Shown here: positions 16,598 to 24,458 of the stretch, piece by piece
Layout of the letters: each line of letters opens with the position of its first letter
Numbering within the stretch: position 1 is the stretch's first letter
NCBI RefSeq assembly: GCF_041321095.1
Contig: NZ_JBGGWE010000011.1
Location: 1-64,000, forward strand
Source of the DNA: Fibrella arboris
GTDB lineage: Bacteria > Bacteroidota > Bacteroidia > Cytophagales > Spirosomataceae
Length of the DNA stretch: 64,000 nt
Reading direction: 5' to 3'
Translations under genes and position numbers: made by a program
The notes under the pieces: generated by a model
What the model saw: only the letters and a program-made list of their open reading frames with translations
Told to the model about the DNA's origin: nothing
The model's database searches: none

Positions 16598-17074
16598 TTA
16601 AATCGCAGACTCTTTCTTAGTAACCCGCTCGATGACGGTCACTTTACCTCCAGCTTTTTCGATCGCTTCTTTAGCAGCTGATGAAAAACCATGGGCTGAT
16701 ACTTCCAGGGCAGACGTTACCTCACCACGGCTCAATACCTTGATAAGGTCGTTTTTGCCAGCTAAACCATGCTCACGCAGAACAGCGAAATCAATGCTGG
16801 TCAAGTTGGCTGATGTGGCCAGTTCCTGTAGTGTATCCAGGTTGATAGGCTTATACTCTACCCGGGTTGGGTTCGTAAATCCAAATTTAGGTAAGCGACG
16901 CTGAAGGGGCATCTGACCACCTTCAAAGCTTAACTTACGGCTATAGCCAGAGCGTGATTGAGCACCTTTGTGGCCACGGGTCGACGTTCCGCCCATTCCG
17001 GAACCTTGACCGCGACCGACTCGCTTGCGCTGCTGAACTGACCCTTTTGCCGGCTTAATGTGACTGAGATTCAT
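16598..17074 (-). CDS. rplO: 50S ribosomal protein L15
   Basis: 158 residues. L15 is an early 23S-binding assembly protein. The Gly/Arg-rich N-terminus (MNLSHIKPAKGSVQQRKRVGRGQGSG), GHKGAQSRSG, FEGGQMPLQRRLPKFGF and the C-terminal AHGFSSAAKEAIEKAGG are all family features. It is placed between rpmD and secY as in the spc operon. Confidence 0.97.
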   Translation of the reverse strand: MNLSHIKPAKGSVQQRKRVGRGQGSGMGGTSTRGHKGAQSRSGYSRKLSFEGGQMPLQRRLPKFGFTNPTRVEYKPINLDTLQELATSANLTSIDFAVLREHGLAGKNDLIKVLSRGEVTSALEVSAHGFSSAAKEAIEKAGGKVTVIERVTKKESAI

Positions 17075-17100
17075 TGTCAGTTTAGTTTATAATAAATGGC

Positions 17101-17283
17101 TTACGCCAAATGTTCAATTATAACCAGATGCTCAACCTTGCGGATAACGCCAGCAATAGATGGATTGTAATCCAGCTCAATGCTCCGGTTAATTTTACCC
17201 AAACCCAGTGACTGAATAGCCAGCTTCTGAGTTTTTGGGCGTTTGATAGTGCTACGCACTTGAGTGATTCGTACCCGTGCCAT
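17101..17283 (-). CDS. rpmD: 50S ribosomal protein L30
   Basis: 60 residues, normal bacterial L30 length. The pattern VRITQVRSTIKRPKTQKLAIQSLGLGKINRS followed by GVIRKVEHLV is characteristic. It lies 12 bp after rpsE and 26 bp before rplO in spc-operon order. Confidence 0.96.
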   Translation of the reverse strand: MARVRITQVRSTIKRPKTQKLAIQSLGLGKINRSIELDYNPSIAGVIRKVEHLVIIEHLA

Positions 17284-17295
17284 GTTTCGTCTCGA

Positions 17296-17811
17296 TTAAC
17301 CGTTGAATACCTTCTTCAGCGACACCTGACGCTGGAAAGCAACCTGGTGAGGCAAACGCATCTTAATCAGCGCATCAATCGTAGCTTTGACTACGTTATG
17401 CGGATTCGATGACCCTTTTGATTTTGCCAATACATCATGAATACCTGCGCTCTCTAATACGGCGCGCATGGCACCACCTGCGATAACACCTGTACCTGGA
17501 GCGGCTGGTTTTACCAAAACGAAACCGCCGCCAAAACGACCTTCCATCTCGTGTGGTACAGTGCGTTTCAGCAAAGGCACCTGGAACAGGTTCTTCTTTG
17601 CATCTTCAACACCTTTGGTAATAGCGTCTGTTACTTCATTCGCCTTACCCAAGCCATACCCTACTACACCGTTGCCATCACCAACAACTACGATGGCCGC
17701 AAAGCTAAAGCGACGACCACCTTTCACTACTTTGGCTACCCGGTTGATCGCTACTACGCGCTCTTTCAGATCAGCCTCGTTTACTTTTGACGGTTTTACG
17801 TTCGATACCAT
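17296..17811 (-). CDS. rpsE: 30S ribosomal protein S5
   Basis: 171 residues from ATG 17811, which is 4 bp after the rplR stop; the alternative GTG at 17844 would overlap rplR and is rejected. The double-stranded RNA-binding N-domain contains ERVVAINRVAKVVKGGRRFSF and VVGDGNGVVGYGLGKANEV. The C-domain contains VLLKPAAPGTGVIAGGAMRAVLE-like sequence and GIHDVLAKSKGSSNPHNVVKAT. S5 contributes to decoding accuracy and mRNA unwinding. Confidence 0.96.
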   Translation of the reverse strand: MVSNVKPSKVNEADLKERVVAINRVAKVVKGGRRFSFAAIVVVGDGNGVVGYGLGKANEVTDAITKGVEDAKKNLFQVPLLKRTVPHEMEGRFGGGFVLVKPAAPGTGVIAGGAMRAVLESAGIHDVLAKSKGSSNPHNVVKATIDALIKMRLPHQVAFQRQVSLKKVFNG

Positions 17812-17815
17812 TCTC

Positions 17816-18169
17816 TTAGAAATTGAGGCCACCCTCACGGGCACCGTCAGCCAGGGCTTTCACCTTGCCGTGATACAAATAGCCGTTCCGGTCAAAAACC
17901 ACCGACTGTACATTCTGGGCGGCGGCCTTTTCGGCTAACCGCTGACCGACCTTCTTTGCCGTTTCAACTGTGAAACCACTTACTTCGGTCTTCAATTCCA
18001 TTGAAGAAGCAGACACAAGTGTCTTTCCTGCTTCGTCATCAATGATTTGAGCGTAAATCGCTTTGTTCGAGCGAAATACGGATAAACGGGGACGCGAAGG
18101 CGAACCGGATACTTTCGACCGGATACCAAACTTGATCCGTTGCCGTCTTGATTGTTTCGTTGCTGCCAT
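17816..18169 (-). CDS. rplR: 50S ribosomal protein L18
   Basis: 117 residues. L18 brings 5S rRNA to the large subunit with L5. Hallmarks are RIKFGIRSKVSGSPSRPRLSVFRSNKAIYAQIIDD and the C-terminal VVFDRNGYLYHGKVKALADGAREGGL. It lies between rplF and rpsE. Confidence 0.97.
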   Translation of the reverse strand: MAATKQSRRQRIKFGIRSKVSGSPSRPRLSVFRSNKAIYAQIIDDEAGKTLVSASSMELKTEVSGFTVETAKKVGQRLAEKAAAQNVQSVVFDRNGYLYHGKVKALADGAREGGLNF

Positions 18170-18199
18170 TTTATTTGATACCGACCAAATGGGCGCTTA

Positions 18200-18757
18200 T
18201 TACTTCTTACTAGCTGATTTACCAGCTTTCCGGCGAACCACTTCACCAACAAAGCGGATACCTTTTCCTTTGTATGGCTCAACCTTGCGGAGTGAGCGAA
18301 TCTTAGCAGCCACATCACCGATCAACTGCTTGTCAGTCCCTTCAAGAATAACTTTGGGGTTCTGCCCTTTTTCAGTGATGGCTGTTACTTTAATCTCCGC
18401 TGGAATGGCCAGAAAGATATTGTGCGAATAACCCAGGTTCAATTCAAGAACATTATTGGCAACCGAGGCTTTATAACCTACACCAATAATTTCCAGATCA
18501 ATTTTGAAGCCCGTGCTAACGCCAACGACCATGTTGTTAACCAACGCACGGTACAGGCCATGAAGCGCCTTGTGCCGCTTCTGCTCAGTGGGGCGTGTTA
18601 CCTTCACAATACCTTCTTCCAGAGACACCGTGATGTCGCGGTCGATCGCCTGTGACAGGCTGCCTTTAGGTCCTTTAACCGTTACTACATTCTCAGCGTC
18701 TACCGAGAGTGTAACGGCCGAAGGCAATTCGATTTGTTTATTCCCTACGCGTGACAT
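18200..18757 (-). CDS. rplF: 50S ribosomal protein L6
   Basis: 185 residues. Two repeated L6 domains are visible: an N-terminal MSRVGNKQIELPSAV with VTVKGPKGSLSQAI, and a second domain ending in EPYKGKGIRFVGEVVRRKAGKSASKK, the conserved C-terminal rRNA-contact motif (YKGKGIR). L6 lies close to the factor-binding region and the sarcin-ricin loop. Confidence 0.97.
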   Translation of the reverse strand: MSRVGNKQIELPSAVTLSVDAENVVTVKGPKGSLSQAIDRDITVSLEEGIVKVTRPTEQKRHKALHGLYRALVNNMVVGVSTGFKIDLEIIGVGYKASVANNVLELNLGYSHNIFLAIPAEIKVTAITEKGQNPKVILEGTDKQLIGDVAAKIRSLRKVEPYKGKGIRFVGEVVRRKAGKSASKK

Positions 18758-18772
18758 AGTGTTTCTTAGGTA

Positions 18773-19171
18773 TTAATAAACGTAACACAACACCTCGCCG
18801 CCTATGTTGAGCGTCCGGGCTTCTTTGTCCGTCATAACGCCTTTCGACGTTGATACAATGGCGACACCAAGACCATTCAATATACGGGGCAGTGTAGCGG
18901 CACCGGTATACTGACGAAGACCTGGACGGCTAACCCGCTGCAGATCAACGATCGCTGATTGCTTTGTAGTGGGGTTATATTTCAAGGCAATCTTGATTGT
19001 GCCTTGAGGACCAGTTTCATCAAACTTGTAGTTCTGGATGAAACCTTTATCGAAAAGCACTTTCGTGATTTCTTTTTTAATATTTGATGCAGGGATTTCT
19101 ACCACCCGGTGCTTGGCACGGATGGCATTTCTGACGCGGGTCAAAAAATCTGCTATCGGATCTGTATTCAT
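18773..19171 (-). CDS. rpsH: 30S ribosomal protein S8
   Basis: 132 residues. S8 is a primary 16S-binding protein and in E. coli the spc-operon repressor. Diagnostic are MNTDPIADFLTRVRNAIRAKHRVVEIPASNIKKEI, SRPGLRQYTG and the C-terminal GLGVAIVSTSKGVMTDKEARTLNIGGEVLCYVY. A separate promoter precedes this gene at 19216-19223, so rpsH and the genes after it can be made independently of the S10 part. Confidence 0.97.
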   Translation of the reverse strand: MNTDPIADFLTRVRNAIRAKHRVVEIPASNIKKEITKVLFDKGFIQNYKFDETGPQGTIKIALKYNPTTKQSAIVDLQRVSRPGLRQYTGAATLPRILNGLGVAIVSTSKGVMTDKEARTLNIGGEVLCYVY

Positions 19172-19215
19172 TTCTGCAAGGAGTTACTTGCTTGCCTGTT
19201 TCTGAAAAAGGCTTG

Positions 19216-19223
19216 CAAAAGTA
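19216..19223 (-). promoter_or_regulatory. Internal -7 box ahead of rpsH
   Basis: The minus strand reads TACTTTTG, an exact TAnnTTTG match, in the 77-bp gap between rpsN and rpsH. The start point should fall near 19209, about 38 bases before the rpsH ATG. This splits the supercluster transcriptionally. Confidence 0.55.
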
Positions 19224-19248
19224 CGGAAACTGTTTGAGAAATAAAACC

Positions 19249-19518
19249 TTACCAGCTTGACTTCGTTACACCCGGAATCTTCCCGGCGCTGGCCATCTCG
19301 CGGAAGGTCACACGCGAAATGCCAAATTTGCGCATGTAGCCACGAGGGCGGCCCGTCAATTTGCAACGGTTGTGAAGACGAACCGGTGAGGCATTCCGTG
19401 GCAGTTTATCTAAGCCAACATAGTCGCCAGCCGCTTTCAGCGCAGCCCGTTTTGTCGCGTATTTAGCGACTAAACCTTGCCGCTTGCGCTCTCTTGCTTT
19501 GAGTGATTCTTTAGCCAT
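19249..19518 (-). CDS. rpsN: 30S ribosomal protein S14, zinc-free type
   Basis: 89 residues, the medium-length S14 form. MAKESLKARERKRQGLVAKY and the conserved C-terminal block LHNRCKLTGRPRGYMRKFGISRVTFREMA identify it. The CxxC pairs of zinc-binding S14 are absent. It sits between rplE and rpsH. Confidence 0.96.
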   Translation of the reverse strand: MAKESLKARERKRQGLVAKYATKRAALKAAGDYVGLDKLPRNASPVRLHNRCKLTGRPRGYMRKFGISRVTFREMASAGKIPGVTKSSW

Positions 19519-19530
19519 GGTTGGTTTTAC

Positions 19531-20088
19531 TTATTTTTTGTTGCTGGCGAAAGGCATACCCAAAGCCCGCAGCAATTCGATGCTTTCCGCATCTGTATTT
19601 GCCGTTGTTACAAAGGTGATGTCCATTCCTGAGATACGTGACACCTTATCGATGCTGATCTCCGGGAAGATGATCTGTTCTTTGACACCGAACGTATAGT
19701 TACCACGGCCGTCAAATCCTTTGTCGCTAATTCCTTTGAAATCACGAACACGGGGCAGAGCCACTGTGGTCAGGCGATCCAGGAATTCATACATCTTGTC
19801 ACCACGCAACGTAACTTTCGCACCGATCGGCATATTCTCCCGCAGTTTGAAGTTAGATACGGCTTTCTTAGACATGGTCGGAACAGCCTTCTGTCCGGTA
19901 ATTGTCGTCAATTCGTCTACACCTACATCGACCAGTTTCTTATCAGCCACAGCGGCACCGATGCCTTTGTTGATAACAATTTTGGTCAGGCGTGGCACCT
20001 GCATAGCTGACTTATACTCAAACTTTTGTTTGAGCTGTTCAGCTACTTCGTTTACATACTTATCTTTCAATCGTGGCGTGCTTGCCAT
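19531..20088 (-). CDS. rplE: 50S ribosomal protein L5
   Basis: 185 residues. L5 forms the central protuberance with 5S rRNA and touches the P-site tRNA. Family segments are LTKIVINKGIGAAVADKKLVD, ITGQKAVPTMSKKAVSNFKLRENMPIGAKVTLRG and FPEISIDKVSRISGMDITFVTTA. A basic N-terminus precedes these. It is followed by rpsN after 12 bp. Confidence 0.97.
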   Translation of the reverse strand: MASTPRLKDKYVNEVAEQLKQKFEYKSAMQVPRLTKIVINKGIGAAVADKKLVDVGVDELTTITGQKAVPTMSKKAVSNFKLRENMPIGAKVTLRGDKMYEFLDRLTTVALPRVRDFKGISDKGFDGRGNYTFGVKEQIIFPEISIDKVSRISGMDITFVTTANTDAESIELLRALGMPFASNKK

Positions 20089-20128
20089 TTCTTTGTCCGT
20101 TTAGTGTGTTTTAGAACACATTAGCCGA

Positions 20129-20470
20129 TTAGAGCAGGTTGTTCGTCTTTTTAGAAAAACGCTGCAACTTCCCTTTGTCGTTCAGGCGGCGGCCCGTCCG
20201 GGTCGGCTCACCTGTGGCAGGATCAACGAGCATCAGATTACTGATGTGGATCGTACCTTCTTCTTTACGCAGTTCACCTTGTGGGTTCTGAGCCGTTGGC
20301 TTGATGTGCTTGGTGATCATAGCCACGCCCTCCACCTTTGCCCGGTCCTTTTCCCGGATTACTTCTTTGATGACGCCCCGTTGTCCTTTGCTGTTACCAG
20401 AGATTACCACTACGGTATCACCAGTTTTGATGTGGAACTTGTGCGGAACGACTACTTTCTTCTTTTCCAT
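20129..20470 (-). CDS. rplX: 50S ribosomal protein L24
   Basis: 113 residues. L24 starts large-subunit assembly. The KOW motif region KTGDTVVVISGNSKGQRGVIKEVI is near the N-terminus, followed by VEGVAMITKHIKPTAQNPQG and the C-terminal basic TRTGRRLNDKGKLQRFSKK. It lies between rplN and rplE. Confidence 0.97.
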   Translation of the reverse strand: MEKKKVVVPHKFHIKTGDTVVVISGNSKGQRGVIKEVIREKDRAKVEGVAMITKHIKPTAQNPQGELRKEEGTIHISNLMLVDPATGEPTRTGRRLNDKGKLQRFSKKTNNLL

Positions 20471-20484
20471 CCTGATGCCTTAGT

Positions 20485-20853
20485 TTAGATAACCTCGGGG
20501 GCTAACGAAACGATTTTCATGAATTGCTTCTCGCGCAGTTCACGGGCAACCGGCCCGAAGATGCGCGTGCCACGTGGCTCGTCGTTGTTGTTCAATAACA
20601 CGGCCGCGTTGTCTTCAAAGCGGATGTACGAACCGTCTTTACGACGTACCTCTTTTTTGGTCCGAACGACAACGGCTTTAGATACCGTGCCTTTCTTCAT
20701 ATTACTTGACGGGATAGCGGCTTTGACCGTAACAACGATCTTATCACCTAGTGAAGCGTAACGCTTGCCAGTACCGCCCAGTACGCGGATAACCAGTACT
20801 TCTTTTGCACCGCTGTTATCTGCCACACCTAATCTTGATTCCTGCTGTACCAT
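20485..20853 (-). CDS. rplN: 50S ribosomal protein L14
   Basis: 122 residues, exact family length. MVQQESRLGVADNSGAKEVLVIRVLGG, VVTVKAAIPSSNMKKGTVSKAVVVRTKK, FEDNAAVLLNNNDEPRGTRIFGPVARELR are nearly invariant L14 segments. L14 forms inter-subunit bridges and is the docking site of the RsfS silencing factor. Confidence 0.98.
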   Translation of the reverse strand: MVQQESRLGVADNSGAKEVLVIRVLGGTGKRYASLGDKIVVTVKAAIPSSNMKKGTVSKAVVVRTKKEVRRKDGSYIRFEDNAAVLLNNNDEPRGTRIFGPVARELREKQFMKIVSLAPEVI

Positions 20854-20859
20854 GGCTGC

Positions 20860-21192
20860 TTACTTCGCTTTCTCGATGATTTCAACTAAACGCCAACGCT
20901 TGTTCTTGCTCAACGGACGGGTCTCCATGATCCGAACCGTGTCGCCGATACCGCACTCATTGTTCTCGTCATGTGCCGTGAACTTGGTGGTGCTGGTCAT
21001 AAATTTGCCATACTTGGTGTGCTTCTCTTTCCGGTCAACGGCAACGGTGATGGTCTTCTGCATTTTATTGCTGGTAACCTTTCCGATCCGCTCTTTCCGG
21101 GCACTCCGCTGGGCGGCATCCCGCTCAACTGATGCTGTGGCAACGGGTGTTGTTGCTGCTACAGGCTGAGTTTGCTCTTGTTGTGATTCCAT
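20860..21192 (-). CDS. rpsQ: 30S ribosomal protein S17 with N-terminal extension
   Basis: 110 residues against about 85 for most S17. Residues 1-28 are a Gln/Thr/Ala/Val-rich leader (ESQQEQTQPVAATTPVATAS) not found in classical S17. The OB-fold core begins at RKERIGKVTSNKMQKTITVAV and includes CGIGDTVRIMETRPLSKNKRWRLVEIIE. The ATG at 21192 is 21 bp after the rpmC stop; a shorter protein cannot be excluded but no good internal Met precedes the core. Confidence 0.94.
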   Translation of the reverse strand: MESQQEQTQPVAATTPVATASVERDAAQRSARKERIGKVTSNKMQKTITVAVDRKEKHTKYGKFMTSTTKFTAHDENNECGIGDTVRIMETRPLSKNKRWRLVEIIEKAK

Positions 21193-21212
21193 TGCGATAC
21201 GTAGCTAACGGG

Positions 21213-21407
21213 TTATGCCTGATTTTCCTTCTGGGTCAACTCCGTGTATAACCGGGCAATTAGCTTGCGGCTTTCCCGAATACGCATGGGATTCTCGATA
21301 GGAGATACCGCATGGGCGAAGGTCAGCTTCTGCAATTGCGCTTTTTCGGCACTGATCTGCTCAACGAGCTGGTCGACCGACAGGGCTTTGATTTCTTGCT
21401 TTTTCAT
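21213..21407 (-). CDS. rpmC: 50S ribosomal protein L29
   Basis: 64 residues. The two-helix coiled L29 fold is recognisable from MKKQEIKALSVDQLVEQISAEKAQLQKLTFAHAVSPIENPMRIRESRKLIARLYTEL-type sequence. L29 sits beside the exit tunnel near the trigger factor site. It is placed between rplP and rpsQ. Confidence 0.96.
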   Translation of the reverse strand: MKKQEIKALSVDQLVEQISAEKAQLQKLTFAHAVSPIENPMRIRESRKLIARLYTELTQKENQA

Positions 21408-21428
21408 GGCTTTCTGATCTCCTGTGGT

Positions 21429-21857
21429 TTATGCCTCTTGTTCAATGTAATCCCGACGAACGATGAACTTCGTGCGTACAGGTAGTTTCTGAGCGGCTAA
21501 CCGCAGTGCTTCCTGGGCAGTAGCGAGGGGAACACCGGTCGCCTCGAACATGATCGTTCCTGGCTTCACAACGGCTACCCAATACTCTGGAGCACCTTTA
21601 CCTTTACCCATCCGTACTTCGGCAGGCTTCTTGGTGATGGGTTTGTCAGGGAAAATACGAATCCAGACCTGACCTTCCCGTTTCATAGCCCGCGTTACTG
21701 ATATACGAGCTGCTTCGATTTGCCGAGCCGTGATACGACCGGGCTCGAGTGATTTGATGCCGAATGTTCCGAAGGCGATCTCGTACCCGCGTGTTGCGAG
21801 TCCTTTGATCCGGCCTTTGTGCATTTTGCGAAACTTGGTTCTTCTTGGCTGTAACAT
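21429..21857 (-). CDS. rplP: 50S ribosomal protein L16
   Basis: 142 residues. L16 organises the A-site region of the large subunit. MLQPRRTKFRKMHKGR, GITARQIEAARI-like sequence, REGQVWIRIFPDKPITKKPAEVRMGKGKG and the C-terminal LRLAAQKLPVRTKFIVR are family signatures. The conserved MGKGKGAPEYWVA arginine-hydroxylation region is intact. Confidence 0.97.
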   Translation of the reverse strand: MLQPRRTKFRKMHKGRIKGLATRGYEIAFGTFGIKSLEPGRITARQIEAARISVTRAMKREGQVWIRIFPDKPITKKPAEVRMGKGKGAPEYWVAVVKPGTIMFEATGVPLATAQEALRLAAQKLPVRTKFIVRRDYIEQEA

Positions 21858-21933
21858 TGCTGTTATAGTGAGTTAAGGAATCGTGGGTTAATCCAGGTAC
21901 GTTGACGCTGAGGCCCCCACGTTTCGCTGATGT

Positions 21934-22818
21934 CTATCGACGACCGCCGCCGCCACCGCCGGGACGACCTGCGCCGCCACCACCACGATTGTTGCCGCCA
22001 GCTGCTCCGCCACGGTTGTTGCCTCCGCGATCATTGCTGTTGCCACCCCGGTCATTCCGACCACGGCCGCCACGATCACCGCCACGCTCATCGCCACGGT
22101 CACGACCACGACGATCACCGCGATCATTGCTTCCGCCTGCCCGATCACCAGCCGAAGCCTGTGACATCAGGGCAGCAGGAGACAGATCACGCTTACCGTA
22201 CAGCTCACCTTTGAAGACCCATACTTTAATACCAATCTTACCATAAACCGTCTGAGCTTCAGACAACGCATAGTCGATATCGGCACGCATGGTGTGTAGG
22301 GGTACACGACCTTCTTTATATTGCTCTGAACGGGCAATTTCAGCACCACCTAGGCGGCCTGACACTTTTACTTTAATGCCTTGCGCACCAACACGGATAG
22401 CTGAGTTGATCGCCTGCTTCATGGCCCGACGGAATGAAATCCGCGCTTCAAGCTGCTGAGCAATGGCTTCACCAATCAGTTTGGCATCGATTTCAGGGCG
22501 TTTGATCTCGAAGATATTGATCTGGACGTCTTTACCCGTGATCTTTTTCAGCTCTTCCTTGATCTTATCCACTTCACCGCCACCTTTACCGATCACAATA
22601 CCCGGACGTGCCGTGTGAATCGTTAAGGTGATACGCTTCAGCGTCCGCTCAATAACAACCCGGGCAATAGCTCCTTTGGGGATACGGGCCGAGATGTATT
22701 TACGGATTTTCTGGTCTTCAACAAGTTTGTCTGAAAACTCCTTGCCGCCATACCAACTCGAATCCCATCCTTTGACGATGCCGAGCCGGAAACCTACTGG
22801 ATTAATTTTCTGTCCCAT
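21934..22818 (-). CDS. rpsC: 30S ribosomal protein S3 with RGG-type C-terminal tail
   Basis: 294 residues. Residues 1 to about 220 are normal S3: MGQKINPVGFRLGI, the KH domain with RPGIVIGKGGGEVDKIKEEL, and the C-domain with IRVGAQGIKVKVSGRLGGAEIARSE and GIKVWVFKGELYGK. S3 lies at the mRNA entry channel and has helicase activity. The last about 70 residues are an almost pure Gly/Arg/Asp/Asn tail with repeats such as NDRGGNSNDRGG, ending GGGGGGRR. Such RGG-like tails bind RNA and are disordered; many S3 proteins have only a short tail. The stop is 76 bp before the rplP start. Confidence 0.96.
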   Translation of the reverse strand: MGQKINPVGFRLGIVKGWDSSWYGGKEFSDKLVEDQKIRKYISARIPKGAIARVVIERTLKRITLTIHTARPGIVIGKGGGEVDKIKEELKKITGKDVQINIFEIKRPEIDAKLIGEAIAQQLEARISFRRAMKQAINSAIRVGAQGIKVKVSGRLGGAEIARSEQYKEGRVPLHTMRADIDYALSEAQTVYGKIGIKVWVFKGELYGKRDLSPAALMSQASAGDRAGGSNDRGDRRGRDRGDERGGDRGGRGRNDRGGNSNDRGGNNRGGAAGGNNRGGGGAGRPGGGGGGRR

Positions 22819-22823
22819 TCGAG

Positions 22824-23216
22824 TTACGCGTTTTCAGATGTTTCGGGTGCGGTTTCAATCGTCGGCTGAGCGGGAACTGCGCTATCAATTACCAGTGTGA
22901 TGTGGTTTGACCGCTTGCGGATCCGGTGACCACGACCTTGTGGGGCCGGGCGTAGCCGCTTCAACATGGTGCCGCCATCCACGAAAATCGTTTTAATGTA
23001 CAAGTCAGCGTCTTCAATGCGCTCACCCTCGTACTTCTGCTGCCAGTTGGCCACTGCTGAAAGAAGGACTTTTTGCAGTACGACAGCAGCGGCTTGCGGT
23101 TGGAACCGCAGGATACCCAACGCCCGGCTCACACGCTGACCGCGAACTAGATCGGCGATCAACCGCATTTTGCGCGGTGACGAGGGTACATTTTTAAGCT
23201 TAGCTATTGCTTCCAT
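22824..23216 (-). CDS. rplV: 50S ribosomal protein L22
   Basis: 130 residues from ATG 23216 (MEAIAKLKNVPSSPRKMRLIADLVRG). The frame is open to 23267, but that part lies within a repeat hairpin and reads unlike L22. L22 extends a beta hairpin into the exit tunnel; the conserved KTIFVDGGTMLKRLRPAPQGRGHRIRKRSNHITLVI part is present. A C-terminal extension (PAQPTIETAPETSENA) follows. The stop is 5 bp before the rpsC start. Confidence 0.96.
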   Translation of the reverse strand: MEAIAKLKNVPSSPRKMRLIADLVRGQRVSRALGILRFQPQAAAVVLQKVLLSAVANWQQKYEGERIEDADLYIKTIFVDGGTMLKRLRPAPQGRGHRIRKRSNHITLVIDSAVPAQPTIETAPETSENA

Positions 23217-23231
23217 TTTTAAGGAGTTGCT

Positions 23232-23310
23232 CAGTTTGCTGTTTGCTGTCTTCTGTTGCTTCGCCAATTAGCAGGGCAACTGTAAACTGTAAACTGTAAA
23301 CTGAAGACTG
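23232..23310. repeat. Long hairpin of the GTTTAC family inside the S10 operon
   Basis: The left side has CAGTTTGCTGTTTGCTG then TCTTCTGTTGCTTCGCC, and the right side has GCAGGGCAACTGTAAACTG repeated three times as a CTGTAAA unit, ending AAGACTG. The two sides pair imperfectly over about 30 positions. It sits between rpsS and rplV, where a strong terminator would silence the downstream ribosomal genes, so it is not a simple transcription stop. Confidence 0.6.
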
Positions 23311-23312
23311 TT

Positions 23313-23591
23313 TTATCGTTTGCCTTTGTCTTTCTTCGCCGTGTGACCACGGAAGTTGCGGGTAGGAGAGAATTCGCCCAGTTTGTGACCCACCATGTTC
23401 TCCGTTACGTAGACCGGAATGAACTTGTTGCCGTTGTGCACAGCAAAGGTGTGACCTACAAAATCAGGAGAAATCATAGACCGGCGAGACCAGGTCTTAA
23501 CCACCGATTTTTTGCCCGTATCATTCAGCGCTTCCACCTTCTTATCAAGGCGGTAGTCGATGTAGGGGCCTTTCTTTAGGGAACGTGCCAT
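23313..23591 (-). CDS. rpsS: 30S ribosomal protein S19
   Basis: 92 residues. MARSLKKGPYIDYRLDKKVEALND, TWSRRSMISPDFVGHTFAVHNGNKFIPVYVTENMVGHKLGEFSPTR-type sequence and the final FRGHTAKKDKGKR are near-invariant S19. S19 partners S13 in the subunit head. The downstream neighbour rplV is separated from it by a repeat hairpin. Confidence 0.97.
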   Translation of the reverse strand: MARSLKKGPYIDYRLDKKVEALNDTGKKSVVKTWSRRSMISPDFVGHTFAVHNGNKFIPVYVTENMVGHKLGEFSPTRNFRGHTAKKDKGKR

Positions 23592-23598
23592 TTACTGC

Positions 23599-24423
23599 TT
23601 ACTTTTTACGACGGCTGATAATCAACTTATTGGATGCGTTCTTCGGCTTGCGGGTCTTCTGACCTTTAGCGAATTGACCATTGCGTGAGCGTGGGTGACC
23701 ACCTGATGCACGGCCTTCACCACCACCCATTGGGTGATCGACAGGGTTCATGGCTACACCACGTACCCGAGGACGGCGACCTAACCAACGTACCCGACCG
23801 GCTTTACCCATCGTTACGTTCATATGGTCAGCGTTCGATACCGTTCCAACCGTTGCCAGACATACGTTCAGTACGCGGCGGGTTTCACCTGATGGCAGAC
23901 GCAATACGGCATAGCGCTCTTCACGAGCAACTAGCTGGGCATACGTACCTGCCGAACGGGCCATAGAACCGCCACGACCTGGTTGCAATTCAATGTTGTG
24001 AACGATGGTACCAATTGGCATTTTCGCCAATGGCAGGGTGTTACCCACGTCTGGAGTCACCCCTTCGCCTGACTGAATGATCTGGCCCACCTGAATGCCC
24101 TGAGGAGCAATGATGTAGCGTTTTTCGCCGTCTTCGTACTGCACCAGCGAGATGCGGGCCGAGCGGTTTGGATCATACTCTACCGAAACAACGGTAGCAG
24201 GCATATCAAATTTATCGCGTTTGAAGTCGATAATCCGATACATACGCTTATGGCCTCCGCCAATGTAGCGCATCGTCCGGCGGCCTGTGTCGTTACGACC
24301 ACCTGATTTTTTCAGGGGTTCTAACAGGCTTTTTTCAGGCTTACTCGTGGTGATCTCCTTGAAGTCTGGAGCTACACGGAAGCGAGTGCCGGGAGTTACT
24401 GGTCTTAGTTTTCTTACGCCCAT
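23599..24423 (-). CDS. rplB: 50S ribosomal protein L2
   Basis: 274 residues. L2 is a core protein near the peptidyl transferase centre. Hallmarks are the N-terminal MGVRKLRPVTPGTRFR, KSGGRNDTGR, GGGHKRMYRIIDFKR, the SAGTYAQLVAREERYAVLRLPSGE segment and the critical C-terminal GVAMNPVDHPMGGGEGRASGG with its essential His. It is followed by rpsS after 7 bp. Confidence 0.98.
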   Translation of the reverse strand: MGVRKLRPVTPGTRFRVAPDFKEITTSKPEKSLLEPLKKSGGRNDTGRRTMRYIGGGHKRMYRIIDFKRDKFDMPATVVSVEYDPNRSARISLVQYEDGEKRYIIAPQGIQVGQIIQSGEGVTPDVGNTLPLAKMPIGTIVHNIELQPGRGGSMARSAGTYAQLVAREERYAVLRLPSGETRRVLNVCLATVGTVSNADHMNVTMGKAGRVRWLGRRPRVRGVAMNPVDHPMGGGEGRASGGHPRSRNGQFAKGQKTRKPKNASNKLIISRRKK

Positions 24424-24458
24424 GATAATGGTTCGGTTTGTCAGCCTATGGGGTCAGG

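Noticed and set aside
17812..17844. Longer start for rpsE at GTG 17844
   Set aside because: It would overlap the end of rplR; ATG 17811 lies 4 bp after the rplR stop and fits S5.
21902..22246. Proline- and arginine-rich frames on the plus strand
   Set aside because: They are the antisense of the Gly/Arg tail of rpsC; the odd composition comes from that repeat.
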